Source of the DNA: Cardinalis cardinalis
Lineage: Eukaryota > Chordata > Aves > Passeriformes > Cardinalidae
Direction: 5' to 3'
Length of the DNA: 64,000 nucleotides
Assembly: GCA_014549065.1 (NCBI GenBank)
Contig: JACDOX010000156.1
Coordinates: 763,857-827,856, forward strand
The stretch's first letter is position 1, and each line of letters opens with the position of its first letter. Under the pieces are notes generated by a model. That model made no database searches. It saw nothing but the letters and a program-made list of their open reading frames with translations, and was not told the DNA's origin. A program made the position numbers and the translations under genes. Below, piece by piece: positions 12,283 to 24,504 of the stretch.

Positions 12283-15200
12283 GTGGAATGTGACAACTTG
12301 CTACTTATTATACTGTAAAGTAATGTCAAGTGATACAATTCAATTTGAACTCACACAGCATGACCATCAAAGAAATAACACTTACAGAAGAAGCAGTTAC
12401 AAAATATCAGTTACCTGATGATGAAACTATGGTAATTTCATCTAATCTAACTTTGCGAGATTGCTAAATTTGTGTTCTTGCTCAGCAATATTTCTTATAG
12501 AAAACTGACAGAAATATGTCTATATTATTAGCAAGTTCTACAAGACTTTTCTTGCTCAGTGCACCCATGCACCCTCTACCTTGGTTTGAGCTCTTTCACA
12601 ATTAATTTCAGCCCCTTTTGCTTCCATATACATCCACTGCCATTTGAACCCTGTGGCTCTCAAAATTCCTGTCTGCAAAATCAATTTTAACCCAGCCTGG
12701 ATGCAGAAGAGCTATTACTTGAAGGGAGTTTTATGCCCTATTTCCCTGCTCACCAATGTGAAGACATCTGCCCTCCTCTGACTGTTCTCATTCCCACCAG
12801 CTAGCCCCAGCTGCCAGAGAAAACCTGTCCACTTTGGGAACAGAAAGGGAAACCATTCTCCAGCCATCATTGTGTTAATAACCATGTCCCCATCTGTCCT
12901 CCATGTCCATCTGCCATCCTCTGTCTTACACTGGGCTTGGACAGTCCTTGGTGAATGCATAGCCCTTGGTGACTATATTTTTGTCATATTTCCAAAAAAC
13001 TGATTAGACTAAGCCTTGATCCATGCATAACAGAAAATTTAAGAGAAAGAGGAGGAAGAATATTGTTATACAAAGACCCTTGTCACCTGCACACCATAGT
13101 AGGGTCCCAGAAAGGCCACCAGCTGTCTGCTCCTGTTCTGAGAAGGGAGGTGAAAACAGGATCTCATCTATCCCATTCCACCCATGGCCAGTTGACGGGA
13201 TGTAAGTCAAATGGATTTTAGGGACCCTGAAGGCTGCCAAGGTGGGGCAGCAAAATGACTAGCCAAAATACATGACTGAAAAGACAGAGAATATCTTGAA
13301 TGAAAACAGTGTGGGATCCATAGAAGATTTCATATTTTCCCAGGGGAGGTGGTGGGGAGGAGGGAGGGGTTGTGATTGATTTTTTTAGGGATCAGTGCAT
13401 GTGGCAAAAGCAAGGACCTATGTTCTACCTATAGCCAACAAGTACCAGTGTACTGGAAGTCTTTAGATTCATGGGTATTTTTATGCCTATTTCAGTAATG
13501 GTGTGTAAGTCTTTAGATAAATAAATTTATAAGACCCTGATACCACAGTTTTAACAACATTTTGTGTTTCAGTTCTTTCAGCATACCCATAGGACAGAGT
13601 GACATTTGCAGGACAGTGACCATGAACTATTGGAAATTCTCAGGATGACACTCTAATTTCCATGACTGAAAAAAAAATTCTGTCTTTCAAAAGAGAAAAA
13701 AATAAAATACTTTTTCTCTCCATCAATTTATTCTGATGAAGTCATCCAGTTGTAATATTCTGTTACTATTTCTGAAATCTGTAAATATCACAAAATGCGC
13801 AAAGACAATCACATGAAATGCAAAAACCACAGGCTCAGCATTATCTTGCTCAACCCATTGGAATCTGTCACTGAACAAAGGAACCCAAAAAAAAAGAAAA
13901 AGAAAAAACCCACTGTGTTGGAAGAAAAAATGCTCATGCAGACGCACAAACCAATAAAAGCAAGGAAGTTCTGAATCCAGGTCACTGTGGAGTCCTAAAC
14001 ACAGGCCTATTGTGTTTTGATGCAGCAGAAGCCCATATGGTCTTCCATTAGAGGGTCTCAAAGCAATGGGCAATGTTACCATACCATATGTGCTGATTTG
14101 AACTACTATGATGATTTATGTTAGTGAGCATAAGGATTTTTTTGCCTTCCCATTTTTTTTTCTTATTCTTATTCTGTTAGCAGAAGCCTACAAATGGACA
14201 ATCTTGTCATTGGGGGTTTCCAGCAATAATACTAAATTTTTCTCTGAAAAAAAATGAGCAAAATAACTATAAGGCCAACAGAGCAGGACTTCATATTTAA
14301 AAGTGAGTTCTCTAACCTGGAACTACAATTTTCCACCAAATGAAAGATACCAGTTTCTACTTCAGTTTCACACTGCTTCTAATCAATTCCCTGCTAGGAA
14401 GCTACAAAAAGGCAGTGGCCAAAATTAAACCTTATGGAAATTTACCTCTCAGAATCTGAGCTCCACAATGCAGGTTTGTTTCTCAATTTCACCTTCTAAA
14501 ACAAAGCAACTGGAAAGAAAATCAAACATTAAAAGTATCACTGAGTAAAAAAAAAATAAATCTTGCTTTCTGGGAGAAAGAAACAGTAATGTAGCTAAAC
14601 AAAGCAATAAAAAAGCCAGCATCATCTCTCTTTTTATCCATTGTACAAACCAGAGCTATCCATGACTTTTCTACCATGGATCGATTCTGTGTATAGAAGT
14701 CACCACACAACAAACATGCCAACTCATCCTGTTCTGCTGAGTATTGCATACTTTGATGAAAGATCATAAAAAAGACAAAACAGCCCACTAAACAGAGAAG
14801 CAGATTTCTTTTTTCCTTTCCATGCTGTTACAGCTCTAACTACCCCACCCCACCAAATGTCATTGTCAAGTGTAACTGCTTGGTGAAGACACAGGTTGTA
14901 ATCTACAGACTGAACCAGCTGAATAATTAATTCAGCTGACAATTGTTGCTTTTCCATATTTATAAAATGTCAAGACAAAAATGGCATAGAAGGAAATTTC
15001 AACAGCACAAAGATAGGAGGTATTCAATCCCTCATAAAATCCTGGGCAGCTGCCAGTCAGCCATAGCAATTGCTCTCCTTTTACTCAATGCAATCCTCCA
15101 ACTCAATTTTCCCTACACCTTTTTCTAAATCTCAGAGAAACATCAGGTGCTGCAATGTCAGATGGTGCCCTGAGCTGTTGATTTAAGAACATGGAGGGGG

Positions 15201-15980
15201 AAAATTGAGGTAACTCACCCACTTATATGTACATGGCTTTGTGCGTAGAGATGCATATAGACTGTATGGGCAAACACACTGACATCAGGTTCTGGTAGTT
15301 TTACAGATTCTTTATCATCAGCACATTTGCAATTGCCTATACACCATGGGAATTAAATCAGAAATCAAATAAGCTGTTCATATATTTTGTAGAATTGACT
15401 AAATAAAGCGAGGCACATTCTGCCAAAAAGCCAGTTGCAAGAAGGATCCACACAATGAACCCAAGGAAAACCCATGGGGTTTTCTGTTAGGGCCAGGTGA
15501 AGTGAGCTGGGCAAAGCAGAACAGACAAGCCAGAAAATATGTTGTTGTCCAGAATATGTGGTTGTCCAGAAACATATGCAAAAAGAAGTGCTTAGGGCCA
15601 AAGTGCTGGCTAGAAAGTCAGCTTGCTTACCACAGGCAGAAAAGCAGACTCATCTCATCCAGTATATGTAAATCATGTCATTCCACTATGTTACACTGAA
15701 TCTATCAAATAGTGCTCTTAACAGAATCATTAATCCTTGTGTTTTGAAGTTGTTTAAATCCTTAATCTATCGACTTCCAAGTGCCAGATCTCAGGAAGGA
15801 CAGAGCTCTCTTTGGTGAGAGGGGATGACAGGGCTGGACGAATGCAATGTATTCAACAGAAACAGCAGAGCGTCCTTCTGGAGGGAAGTCCCTCCCATGG
15901 TAATTAACGATCAGTTATATACTTCATCTCTATCTCCACACAAGTGGTGTCCCTCATGGGTCCATGTTGGTGCTGTTGCC
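12283..15980. other. Gene-free AT-rich DNA
   Basis: No gene or clear repeat was recognised. Open frames reach at most about 120 codons and show no family resemblance. Confidence 0.65.
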
Positions 15981-15989
15981 TTTTCCAAC

Positions 15990-16465
15990 CTAGAAATGAA
16001 ACTCAAGATAATTTGAATATGGGAGGTAATATAAAAGTGGATCTTTATTGAAGGCCTTCAGGGGCAGTTATGGAAAGGTATCCACAGAAGCCTGCCCACA
16101 TAGGGTGAATACAGTTTTTATTTGGTTAGCAAATTAGCATAATTGACAAAAAAACACAAGTTAGGAGGACAAATGATGATGGAATTTCCCTCCAGGCCAA
16201 GCTCCTTCTCTGGAGCTCCCTCACCTTGGTGCTAGCTCTACTTTGTTAATGAAGATGGATCTTGAAGAGCTGTTCTCAGCCTTGGTCCCAGGAAGATAGA
16301 AGAGATAGGATTGGGGTTTTATATCTCCTGGGTCTTGGAGCTCTGGAATTTGTTTTGTCTTTCTGCCTAGGAAAAAGCCATGGAAAATTACTGAGAAAAC
16401 TAGCCACTAATACAATAGGCTACAGAGCTACAAATATGTGTGAAGAATACAGAAAACAATACATA
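15990..16465 (-). mobile_element. Avian ERV LTR-like segment
   Basis: The plus strand reads gtggatctttattgaaggcc, so the minus strand carries AATAAAGATCCAC, a polyadenylation signal in LTR-like context. The surrounding sequence resembles a repeat I recall from passerine genomes. Boundaries and family are uncertain, and no coding remnant is present. Confidence 0.4.
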
Positions 16466-16499
16466 TAAAAGGAAAAAGGGCAAACCAAAACAGCATCAA

Positions 16500-17458
16500 C
16501 ACCAGTGTTATTTAAAGTCTTCAATAATTATGTAGATGAAGGTATCTAGTACACCCTCAGCAAATTTGCTGGTGACACCAAGCCAAGTGCTGATGTTGTC
16601 TGAAATACAAATGCCATCCAGAGGGACCTGGACAGGATCAAGAAGTGGATCCATGACAACCTCATGAGGTTCAACAAGACCAAGTGTGAGGTGCTGCACC
16701 TGGGTTGGACCAACCCCTGGTTCTAACATAGGCTGGGGGATGAACAGATGCAGAGCAGCCCTGGGGAGGACTTGGGGGTGCTGGTGGATGAGAGGCTGGA
16801 CATGACCCAGCCATGGGCACTCCCAGCCCAGAAAGCCAAATGTGTCCTGGGCTGCATCCAAAGCAGCGTGGGCAGCAGGGCCAGTGAGGGGATTCTGCCC
16901 CTCTGCTCTGCTCTGCTGAGAGCCCACCTGCAGGGCTGCATCCAGCTCTGGGCTCCCAGCACAGGAAGGACATGGACTGGTGGAGAAAGTCCAGAGGAGG
17001 GTCACAAAAAGAATTGGAGGAACTGAATACTTTTCCTCTGAAGAAAGGCTGAGAGAATAAGGACTGTTTATCCTGGAGAAGAGAAGACTTTGGGGTGACA
17101 TAATTGCAGCTTTCTAGTACTGAAGGGAGATGAAGGAAACAGGAAGAGAGACTCTCTTTACGAGAGCATGTGGTTACAGGACAAGGGGGGATGGCTTCAA
17201 ACTAAAAGTCTGTAGGTTCAGATCAGATATTAGGAAAACTTTTTTCACTGTGAGGGTGGTGAGGCACCAGAGCAGGCTTCCCCAAGAAGTTGTGGATGCC
17301 CCATCCCTGTGAGTGTTCAAGGCCAGGCTGAGCACTAAGCCACATGGTCTATTGGGAGGAGTCCCTGCTCATGTCAGGGGCAATGGAACTAGATGGTCTT
17401 TAAGGTCCCTTCTAACCCAAGCCATTCTATTTTTCTAAGGTTCTATGATTCCATGACT
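16500..17458 (+). mobile_element. CR1 LINE, 3' part with reverse-transcriptase remnant
   Basis: About 950 bp of CR1 on the plus strand. The nucleotide order matches the end of the CR1 reverse-transcriptase frame: the FADDTKL-equivalent segment near 16565, RDLDRLxxW-like near 16625, GVLVDE near 16775, the GCIQSS region near 16850, and the HRLPxEVVD-like segment near 17275. It ends in the usual CR1 tail of ttctatgattccatgact. The frame is broken by stops and frameshifts and the 5' end is missing, as in most CR1 copies. It is not functional. Confidence 0.93.
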
Positions 17459-17499
17459 CATTGAGCAAGTCCTTGATTTGGCTACCAAACAGATAGGGC

Positions 17500-17558
17500 A
17501 TGGATGGATGGATGGATGGATGGATGGATGGATGGATGGATGGATGGATGGATGGATG
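17500..17558. repeat. (ATGG)n tetranucleotide microsatellite
   Basis: About 15 uninterrupted copies of a TGGA/ATGG unit lie between the CR1 tail (17458) and the U5 end of the adjacent minus-strand LTR. The LTR's end motif (catcc on the minus strand) probably seeded the expansion. Confidence 0.95.
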
Positions 17559-17564
17559 TCAGTT

Positions 17565-18112
17565 GTCCACCAAGCTTCTCCATCACTTCTGTCTTCCGTA
17601 GAACACGGGGGAGAAAAATAACACGGAGAAAAATATTGTGGGTCAAGATAAAGGTAACTTAATAAAGGAAAAACAAAGGTTATGCACAGAAGCAAAGGAA
17701 AAGCAGCGTTTTGTCCTTTATTTCCCATCAGCAGACAATGCCCAGTTGCTTTCCAGGAAGTAGGGCTTCCAGATGCATAGTGGCAGTGCTAAAAGACAAA
17801 TGTATTAAGAACAAATGCCTGCTCCCCTCTTCCCTCTTTCTCTTAGTTCATATTGCCAAACAGATGCCATATGGTATGGAATATCCTTTTGGTCAGCTGC
17901 TTTGGCTGCATTCTCCCAGCATCTTGCCCATCCTCACTGGTGAACAGAGAAACGTTGGAAAGCCTGCACTGATGCTGTGACAGCACTGCTCAGCAATAGC
18001 TAAAACACTGGTGTGCTATCAACACCTTTCTAACCACCAGCGCAAAGCATGGCACTAGAAGGGCTGCTGTGGGGAAAACTAGCTTCATCTCAGCCAGAGC
18101 CAATACAGTGGA
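17565..18112 (-). mobile_element. Avian endogenous retrovirus LTR (ERVL-like)
   Basis: Read on the minus strand, this follows an avian LTR order I know well. First comes the GGCTGAGATG...TTTTCCCCACAG start, then GTGTTGATA, GCTGAGCAGTGCT and GACCAAAAGGATATTCCATA at the expected places. AATAAAGGACAAAA follows as the polyadenylation signal, then the GCTTGGTGGACAACTGACATCC U5 region, just before the microsatellite. There is no internal retroviral sequence beside it, so it is a solo or truncated LTR. Class assignment is from memory. Confidence 0.8.
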
Positions 18113-18542
18113 TGAGTCCAGCCACAGATTACTTCTTCCATTAATTTTTGCATTACAACAGAATGCCTCACAGGGAAGCCTAAATAACTCCATTTTATCA
18201 GTTCTTAAAATAGAGTCAAATGTCATGCACAACTTAATGAACTTGGAAAAGAACAGTAATCAAGCTGCAAAAAAATCCGATTTTTTATCCCTTTTTATTT
18301 GATCCTAATCACTCTGTGCTATAGGCGGTCAGTAGACACAGGATTGGAAGATGAATAAATGCACCCTGGCAGCTGCCTCAGCTGCCACTGCAAGTGCTTT
18401 CTGACACATAATTAGAAAACAAATGGAAGATTAGCTTAATAATATTCATTAGCATCTAGCGAAACCAAGAGCGTTTCATGTTCAAAGCATGTTGGGCTTT
18501 TAGATGACTTTAAGAAAATTCTGTATTTCCACCCTTCAGTTA

Positions 18543-18608
18543 TGAGAAGACTGGGGGATGGGGCAAGAAGGGGAGGAGGAGAGGCGGAGGGAGAGAGGGG
18601 GAGAGAGC
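18543..18608. repeat. Polypurine (GA-rich) tract
   Basis: About 65 bases of almost pure G and A, with only a few interruptions, on the plus strand. Such tracts can form triplex structures; no function is shown. Confidence 0.8.
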
Positions 18609-18758
18609 GCTTGCACAGGGTTAACCCCTTTCTTTCTTATCCATTATATTTATTGATGTGGTTTTTTTCCACAAGTCTTTCTGCTAATCTTCAGGGCAGG
18701 AATAGTTAACAGAAAAGCAGGGCCTCCTTTCAGACATTGTTGTTTTTCCATGCTCCCC

Positions 18759-18800
18759 TTCTTTTTTTTTTTTTTTTTTTAAATTTTTTTTTTTTTTCTT
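18759..18800. repeat. Interrupted poly-T tract
   Basis: T19, AAA, T14, flanked by more pyrimidines. It lies about 150 bases after the polypurine tract. Confidence 0.9.
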
Positions 18801-20065
18801 CAAATTATCCTAAGTAAGGATTTTAATGATATTCAGAAATCACGGCTGTCTTGCTGAATCGCTGTAGGACTGACCTCCCTTGACAGTTCTTAAATTATTC
18901 AGCTATCAAGGGCCTGCTAAACATTAAATTAAGCATCCTCTCTCCCCTGTCCTAAACCATTAAGTTATGCAAATGCACAGATAATGGGGCATATGACAGC
19001 TGGAGGCATTAATCAGGCAGCTCTGTCTCTGGGCTGTTGTTATGTAGAAGCTGCATCTGCCAACAGACAGAAGAGACACAATTAGATCTCACTTAATGGA
19101 ATAAGAAGAAACTACCGAGCTCTCTACACTCCTGTTAGGTTGTAGACCTGGGAGGGAATAAGGCACTTGGGAAATCTCACTCGCTCTCTGTTTCTCTTGG
19201 TCTCCTTTTTTTTAATACCTGTTCTTCCAATTGAAATGAAAAATTACCTGCAATTGTTATCATTTGCAAACAAAGCCTGTCAGAAGACCCACCCACTGTT
19301 TACAATGGATGTTTTTCTTGTTCCTTGCTAAGGTTCTTCGGGGAATTTTCCTTCATTTGTTTTTTTAACTAATGCTCTGTCTTTTGTTGGAGGAGGGTGG
19401 AGAGGGGAAGGAAGCAAATAAATGGGTCTCCCTTTACACCATTCAAATTACTGCTTTCAAAATGAACTGGCATGCTCAATCGTAGCGAAAAACATATTGC
19501 TGAGGCATGACTCAGTTTGCCATTTGTACATATGTGATGATTTCTTTCTTATTACTTGCTAATTATTGGAGACCAGTCTTTGCATGCAGATTTTTTTGGC
19601 ACTTTTTAACACATTTTCCCCCACAAAATTTCTTCTCCGCCTAATGAGGTGGGCGGGGCTGGTGCCCCGAAGTTTTGGGATGTCCTATGAATTTCTTAAA
19701 GGGGTTTGGATAATAGTCTAAATAATTTCACGCAGCTTACTTTAAGAGTGGCTTTAAAAATCCTTGTTCAAAATTTGGGCTGTGATGAAACATGGATCAA
19801 AAAATACTGAGTAAGTGGGTAAGTGTGCACACATAAGTTACTGTGTTAGAAAGGAACCTCTTTTCTATACAGACCAACCTTATGTAATCTGCTGGAATTT
19901 CTGAAAACCTTCATTAATAATAAAGTATATGATGGAGTTTTCTTACTACAAAGATCTTTCACCCATGGTAAGCTCTCCCCTCCTCTCTGAAAGAATATCT
20001 ACTAAAACAACTTCATTAAATCCTTTAGACAAAATCTTTAATATAGGTATTTTCTCATGAAGAAG

Positions 20066-20784
20066 TGTCCTGGTTTCAAAAGATGAGTGTCTACTAAGGC
20101 AGGCAGGAGCCTCTCTTGATGGAAATGTAAACCCCCTCCCTTTGAATTATTATAGTTTTGAAATTAAGGGGCTCTTAGGCAAAGATATGGGAGCAGGAAT
20201 AACAGTTCTTTATTAGGAAAATAAAAATAAAAATGCAGTAATAGAAAACAACACTGACAGAGTTAGAATACAAACTGACACCCTGTTGGTCAAGGTGTTG
20301 CTAGCAATATAATTAAATGGTGGCTGCAGTCTTTTTGGAGTGACAGATGTGGTTCTGTTGAAGCAGTGATCCTGTAGAAGGGTGTAGTTTTCCTCTGAAG
20401 GTTCAGTCACGGTGTAGATGAGCCTGGTCTTCCTCTGGTAATCCAGTGAAAAAGGCTGTACCTCTGGTAATCCAGTGGGAAAAGGCTGCCTGTAGTGTTC
20501 CAAATCTCAGAGTATATCCAGATAGGAATGCTTGGCTCCTCCCCCTGGGTGGAGCATCTCACAATTGGATGATGTCATTTTATCAGTCATGCAGCGAGAC
20601 TCAATGGCCCATTAACAGAAGATATCTCCCTGAAGAGAGGATGGGTCATGGAAAAGGTAAAGAAAACTGCCCCACCTGGCTTTAACAGCTGACCTACTCA
20701 CAGAGGATAACTGCCCCACCTGGTTCTAACAGATAGCAATGGAATACATACCCCCAACCACATCTTGCATCGCAACCTTAGATA
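20066..20784 (-). mobile_element. Solo ERV LTR with target-site duplication
   Basis: A 719-bp unit begins TGTCCTGG on the plus strand and ends near GATA, a likely decayed GACA. It is flanked by the 5-bp direct repeat agaag (20061-20065 and 20785-20789), consistent with retroviral-type integration. The minus strand has AATAAAGAAC at 20214-20209 as its polyadenylation signal. The sequence matches a repeat I recall as abundant in passerine genomes. No internal genes remain, so it is a recombined solo LTR. Confidence 0.75.
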
Positions 20785-22514
20785 AGAAGCTGGGCTTTTA
20801 ATTCCCATTATGTGTTAACTTATTTAATAAAAGCAAACAATATCAATCTTTACTGTTATCAACTTAGATTTTTGGAAAGCAGTGACTTTTTTCTGGGACT
20901 AATGTGAAGATTAAAGCGGTATTGAAGTAGCGGAACAGGTTAGTGGGCATACATCAGTTTGCGTACTGCTACTCAAATAAGCCCAATATGTGCTGCACGC
21001 AATTAGTAATACAGATCTTTTCTGCCCAGCTGCCATGATCAGAACTTCTGCCAAAGGTTTTATAATCCAAACTGCTACCTGAACATATTGGTTGAACATT
21101 TAAAATTGATCTCTACCCCCACACCAAAAATAGTCACTACCTCTTTCACTACTGAAAGCCTGAGACCTTATGAGCTTAACTGTCACCTACGGGTAAGCAA
21201 AGCTAGAACTCTATATCTAGGGAGGAAGAGAACATATCTCAGAATCCCAAAACACCAGGTCTTCCTTAGGAATCCACTTTGGGGGAAAAAAGGAGCACTA
21301 GGATAAAAATTCTAGATGGTCACAGCTGCCAGATTTCCACATTTAAAAGAATAGAGAATGATAGAAAATGCAAGTTGCTTCTCTTATTTCTGTGACTGCA
21401 TCTCTTACAAGCAGCTGGAGATCTAAGACCCTAAAACAGCAGATCATGAACCAGTACTAAATTAATGATGTGACTCTCCAATTACTTCCATTCATTTTGT
21501 TAATTCTGTTCTTTTTATCTCAGGAGTACTGGGAATTTGGGCCAATATACTTCATCTCTATCTCCACTTTTTATGCAGAGGACAACTTTTCCTACTGGTC
21601 CAAAAACCTTCCAGGTAGGAAAAATAGAAGCCAGGTAGAACATAACATCACCAAATCTTATTACTTTCATTTTAATTTTTGACAATCATGGTATTTCAGA
21701 CATTACTCCAGCTGCCCAGATTGGTTGACGTGTTTGCTCCCAGTGATCATATAGACACAGGTATCATTTCTCTTGTTTACAAAGTGCTCCCAGAGATCTG
21801 GATTATGAAGCTCTTTATAAACTTCTCAGCACCAAAAATTACATGCAAGGTTCATGTTTGTTTCTTCATTATTGAGATGTTGAATTGTTTCTGATTTGAG
21901 TTTGCAAGTCTTTATTGGGGTATTTTACTTTGAAATCAAGTGATACACAATATCTTAGCTTTTCTATAAGGCTAGAAGTATTGTGTCAAATCAACAATAT
22001 GTGTATAAATTATTGCGCACAAATTCTATGTCTATAAATTGCATAAATTTCTGAATCCCTCACTGGAGAGGATGGGACAGATGCAGATAATCAAACCCAG
22101 TGTTTCTCCCATATTGTATGCTTTGAGACATTTAACTACTTTCTAGTTCCAATTCTGAAATTGTGCTGACTATGAAGCAACATGCCATTAACAGTAAATA
22201 AAGTTATTTTTGGAATGCCTCCATGCCAATGCATACTAAGTTTTCAGTTGTATTTTTCAGAAGAAGCTAAATAGAGGCATCTATTAACTATCCATTTACC
22301 AATCTAAGCGCTTGTTGTGCATTATGACAAGATAGATACGGCATTGTAATGAAATACCTCTATAAAAATGTCTGAATAAGGCATATGTATAGAGCACTTA
22401 CAACTGTTTCAAAATCTATCTAAGGTAGTCTTGGCCTATGGTACTACTTACAGTCTAACTGCAGACTTATAATAAGATATTCATCTTTTCTGGCCACTGG
22501 TTATGTTTTGACAA

Positions 22515-23141
22515 ATAGATGCGGGAATAATTTCCTGTGTGATCCTGTGTAATAGGTTACAGTCTCGTCCCGCGGCCACTGGAGCCGGTTAGCCGCTCCC
22601 AGAGTGACCGGTGGAGACCACGAATCCCGCCACTCCCAGGTCCTCTGTGAGAACTCTTGAGCAGCGGCTCCGTCTATGACGTGGTGGTGCAGGTGAGAGC
22701 AGGACTGCGAAGCACTGAGGCGAAGGAAGGAAGGAGCCGACACACCTATGGCCGCCAAGACGCTTTAGCCACCCAGGCAGGGCCAGTAACGGTNCCAGAG
22801 AAAAACCGTTGGGGAGGAGCTTATAAAGGGGAAGGGCGTGACACGAGGAGACACGAGAGACCAATGAACGAAGCCCAGAGGAGCGAGGGTCACAACTGAA
22901 CCAATAGAAATGGCACAGGGGAGGGAAAAGGCTCAGAGGACAAATCATATGTTAGGTAAGGGAAGATTGACATAGAAATTTCTCGAAATGAAAGGGGGGG
23001 GGGGGTTGGTTGCAATGATTGACAGGTAACTGGCAGGAGGAACAAACCATTATGAGGGAGAACATGGGGGGAACTGAGGGTCAAACCAAAATCTTAACTT
23101 ATGAAAAATAACCAACTTTACAATAAAACCCATACAGGACA
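22515..23141 (-). mobile_element. CpG-rich ERV LTR candidate
   Basis: On the minus strand the order is TGTCCTGTATGGG at the start, two ATTGG/CCAAT-type boxes, CCCTTTATAAG as a TATA box (about 22825), and a CpG-rich downstream part ending in ...TTCCCGCA. This is the layout of an LTR promoter followed by R-U5. A G12 run (22994-23005) and one ambiguous base (22794) lie inside. Target duplications were not identified, so the edges are approximate. Confidence 0.55.
22994..23005. repeat. G12 homopolymer
   Basis: A 12-base G run inside the LTR candidate. It is a likely site of sequencing length error. Confidence 0.95.
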
Positions 23142-24071
23142 CACAATGCTACAGCAGGTGGACTGTACAAAGACATACATATATATTGAATTCTATTAGC
23201 ACAGATTGAGTATATCAAGATATAAAATACTTCACGATGCAGAAAATTTTTGCTTGCATGATGGCATCATACAGAGACTAGAGATCACAGCATACATCTG
23301 TGTTTTAAGTAAGAAAGTGCATGCACATGGTTATTGTTACTGCTTTAATTGGTGGCTCTCAACTAATAAAATGTAATAAGATATTAAATATGTTGCAGTA
23401 GCCATTCATGTTCATTCATGTAATCACCTTGCTGTTTATTTGTTTCTGGCGGAGTTGCAACCATACAGTGCTCTCAGGCTGCTTTAGAAAAGGAGCATGG
23501 CAGCACTATCTTCACAGTCTCTCTTAGGGGAAAATGTGCATTCAGCAACGCTTCCTTAAGTGAGACAATAGTGAGGAGAGCAGCACTGAAATAGTTGATT
23601 TGTGGAACAGCTATCTCACTCTTGTTCAAGAAAGCTTGTCCTCAAATGTTATTTTAAATTGATTTCTAAGAACCATAATTGATAGGCACCACTACAATAA
23701 GGTATTCTTCAAACATATTTAAATTTTTGGCATTTTTACTATTTGGAATCCGAAAAAAACTGTACTGCCATCTTCATATGTGTTTTACACTATATATGTA
23801 GGTACATTTATTTTGAGATTAACTGGGAGCTTAAAATGTACAAGAGCGGATAGTCCTATGCTGAATTTGTAAATTTGAAAACAGAATTTGCAACATGTTC
23901 TCCGTCTTGAATCTGCAAGTGCTTTTCCATATATGCTGAGTGGTAATATATATCAAGCTAGGACTGAATACGTAGATTACTTTTTGAATGTAAGTTGACT
24001 ATAAAATTGACTTTTGAATGTATGTTGAGTATGCATACATACATGCAGATAAACTCTTTGTTTTGTAATTT

Positions 24072-24092
24072 ATCCATCCATCCATCCATCCA
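24072..24092. repeat. Short (ATCC)n microsatellite
   Basis: Five copies of a 4-bp unit. Confidence 0.9.
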
Positions 24093-24504
24093 AAGCCTAT
24101 TACAGTGTAATGACTGGACTGTTGTTTATATTTGCCCCTCCTTCAGACACAATTTTTTGCTACTTTATTACCTGGGACTTAGCCCAGACTGGGATGTTTC
24201 TCTGAAATTTAGTGCTAACTTTCAGAAATTCAAACCTTCTCTCACAGCTTTGCCACCAATTTCATGACAATAGGACTGTACCTAGTGTAGTAATTTAACA
24301 CGAAGTTACATTGGTTTAGCCTATTAAGGTAGTAAACAACAGCTTTCACTACTGTATGGTGACAAACAGTCACAAATATGTCACAATTTAAGTTATCTAC
24401 ATCAGCAGAGTTACTATATTGGTCATCCATGCTAAGCTTATTTCTGATATTAGCTGCTTTTTACTCACTAGCTCCAAAGCATAACCTGATAATTTCCTGC
24501 TCTG

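Larger units (their letters stand above)
18340..19700. promoter_or_regulatory. Candidate conserved non-coding developmental enhancer
   Basis: This stretch has no transposon remnant although it is flanked closely by LTRs on both sides. It contains a perfect POU octamer ATGCAAAT (about 18967), several TTAAT/ATTAAT homeodomain cores, a CAGCTG E-box near 18998 and TGAGGCATGACTCAG-like AP-1/MAF motifs near 19500. By synteny the desert 3' of PSAT1 belongs to the TLE4 landscape, where such elements are expected. Conservation itself could not be tested. Confidence 0.4.

Noticed and set aside
16508..17101. 197-codon minus-strand frame
   Set aside because: It lies antisense to the CR1 reverse-transcriptase remnant and is not a gene.
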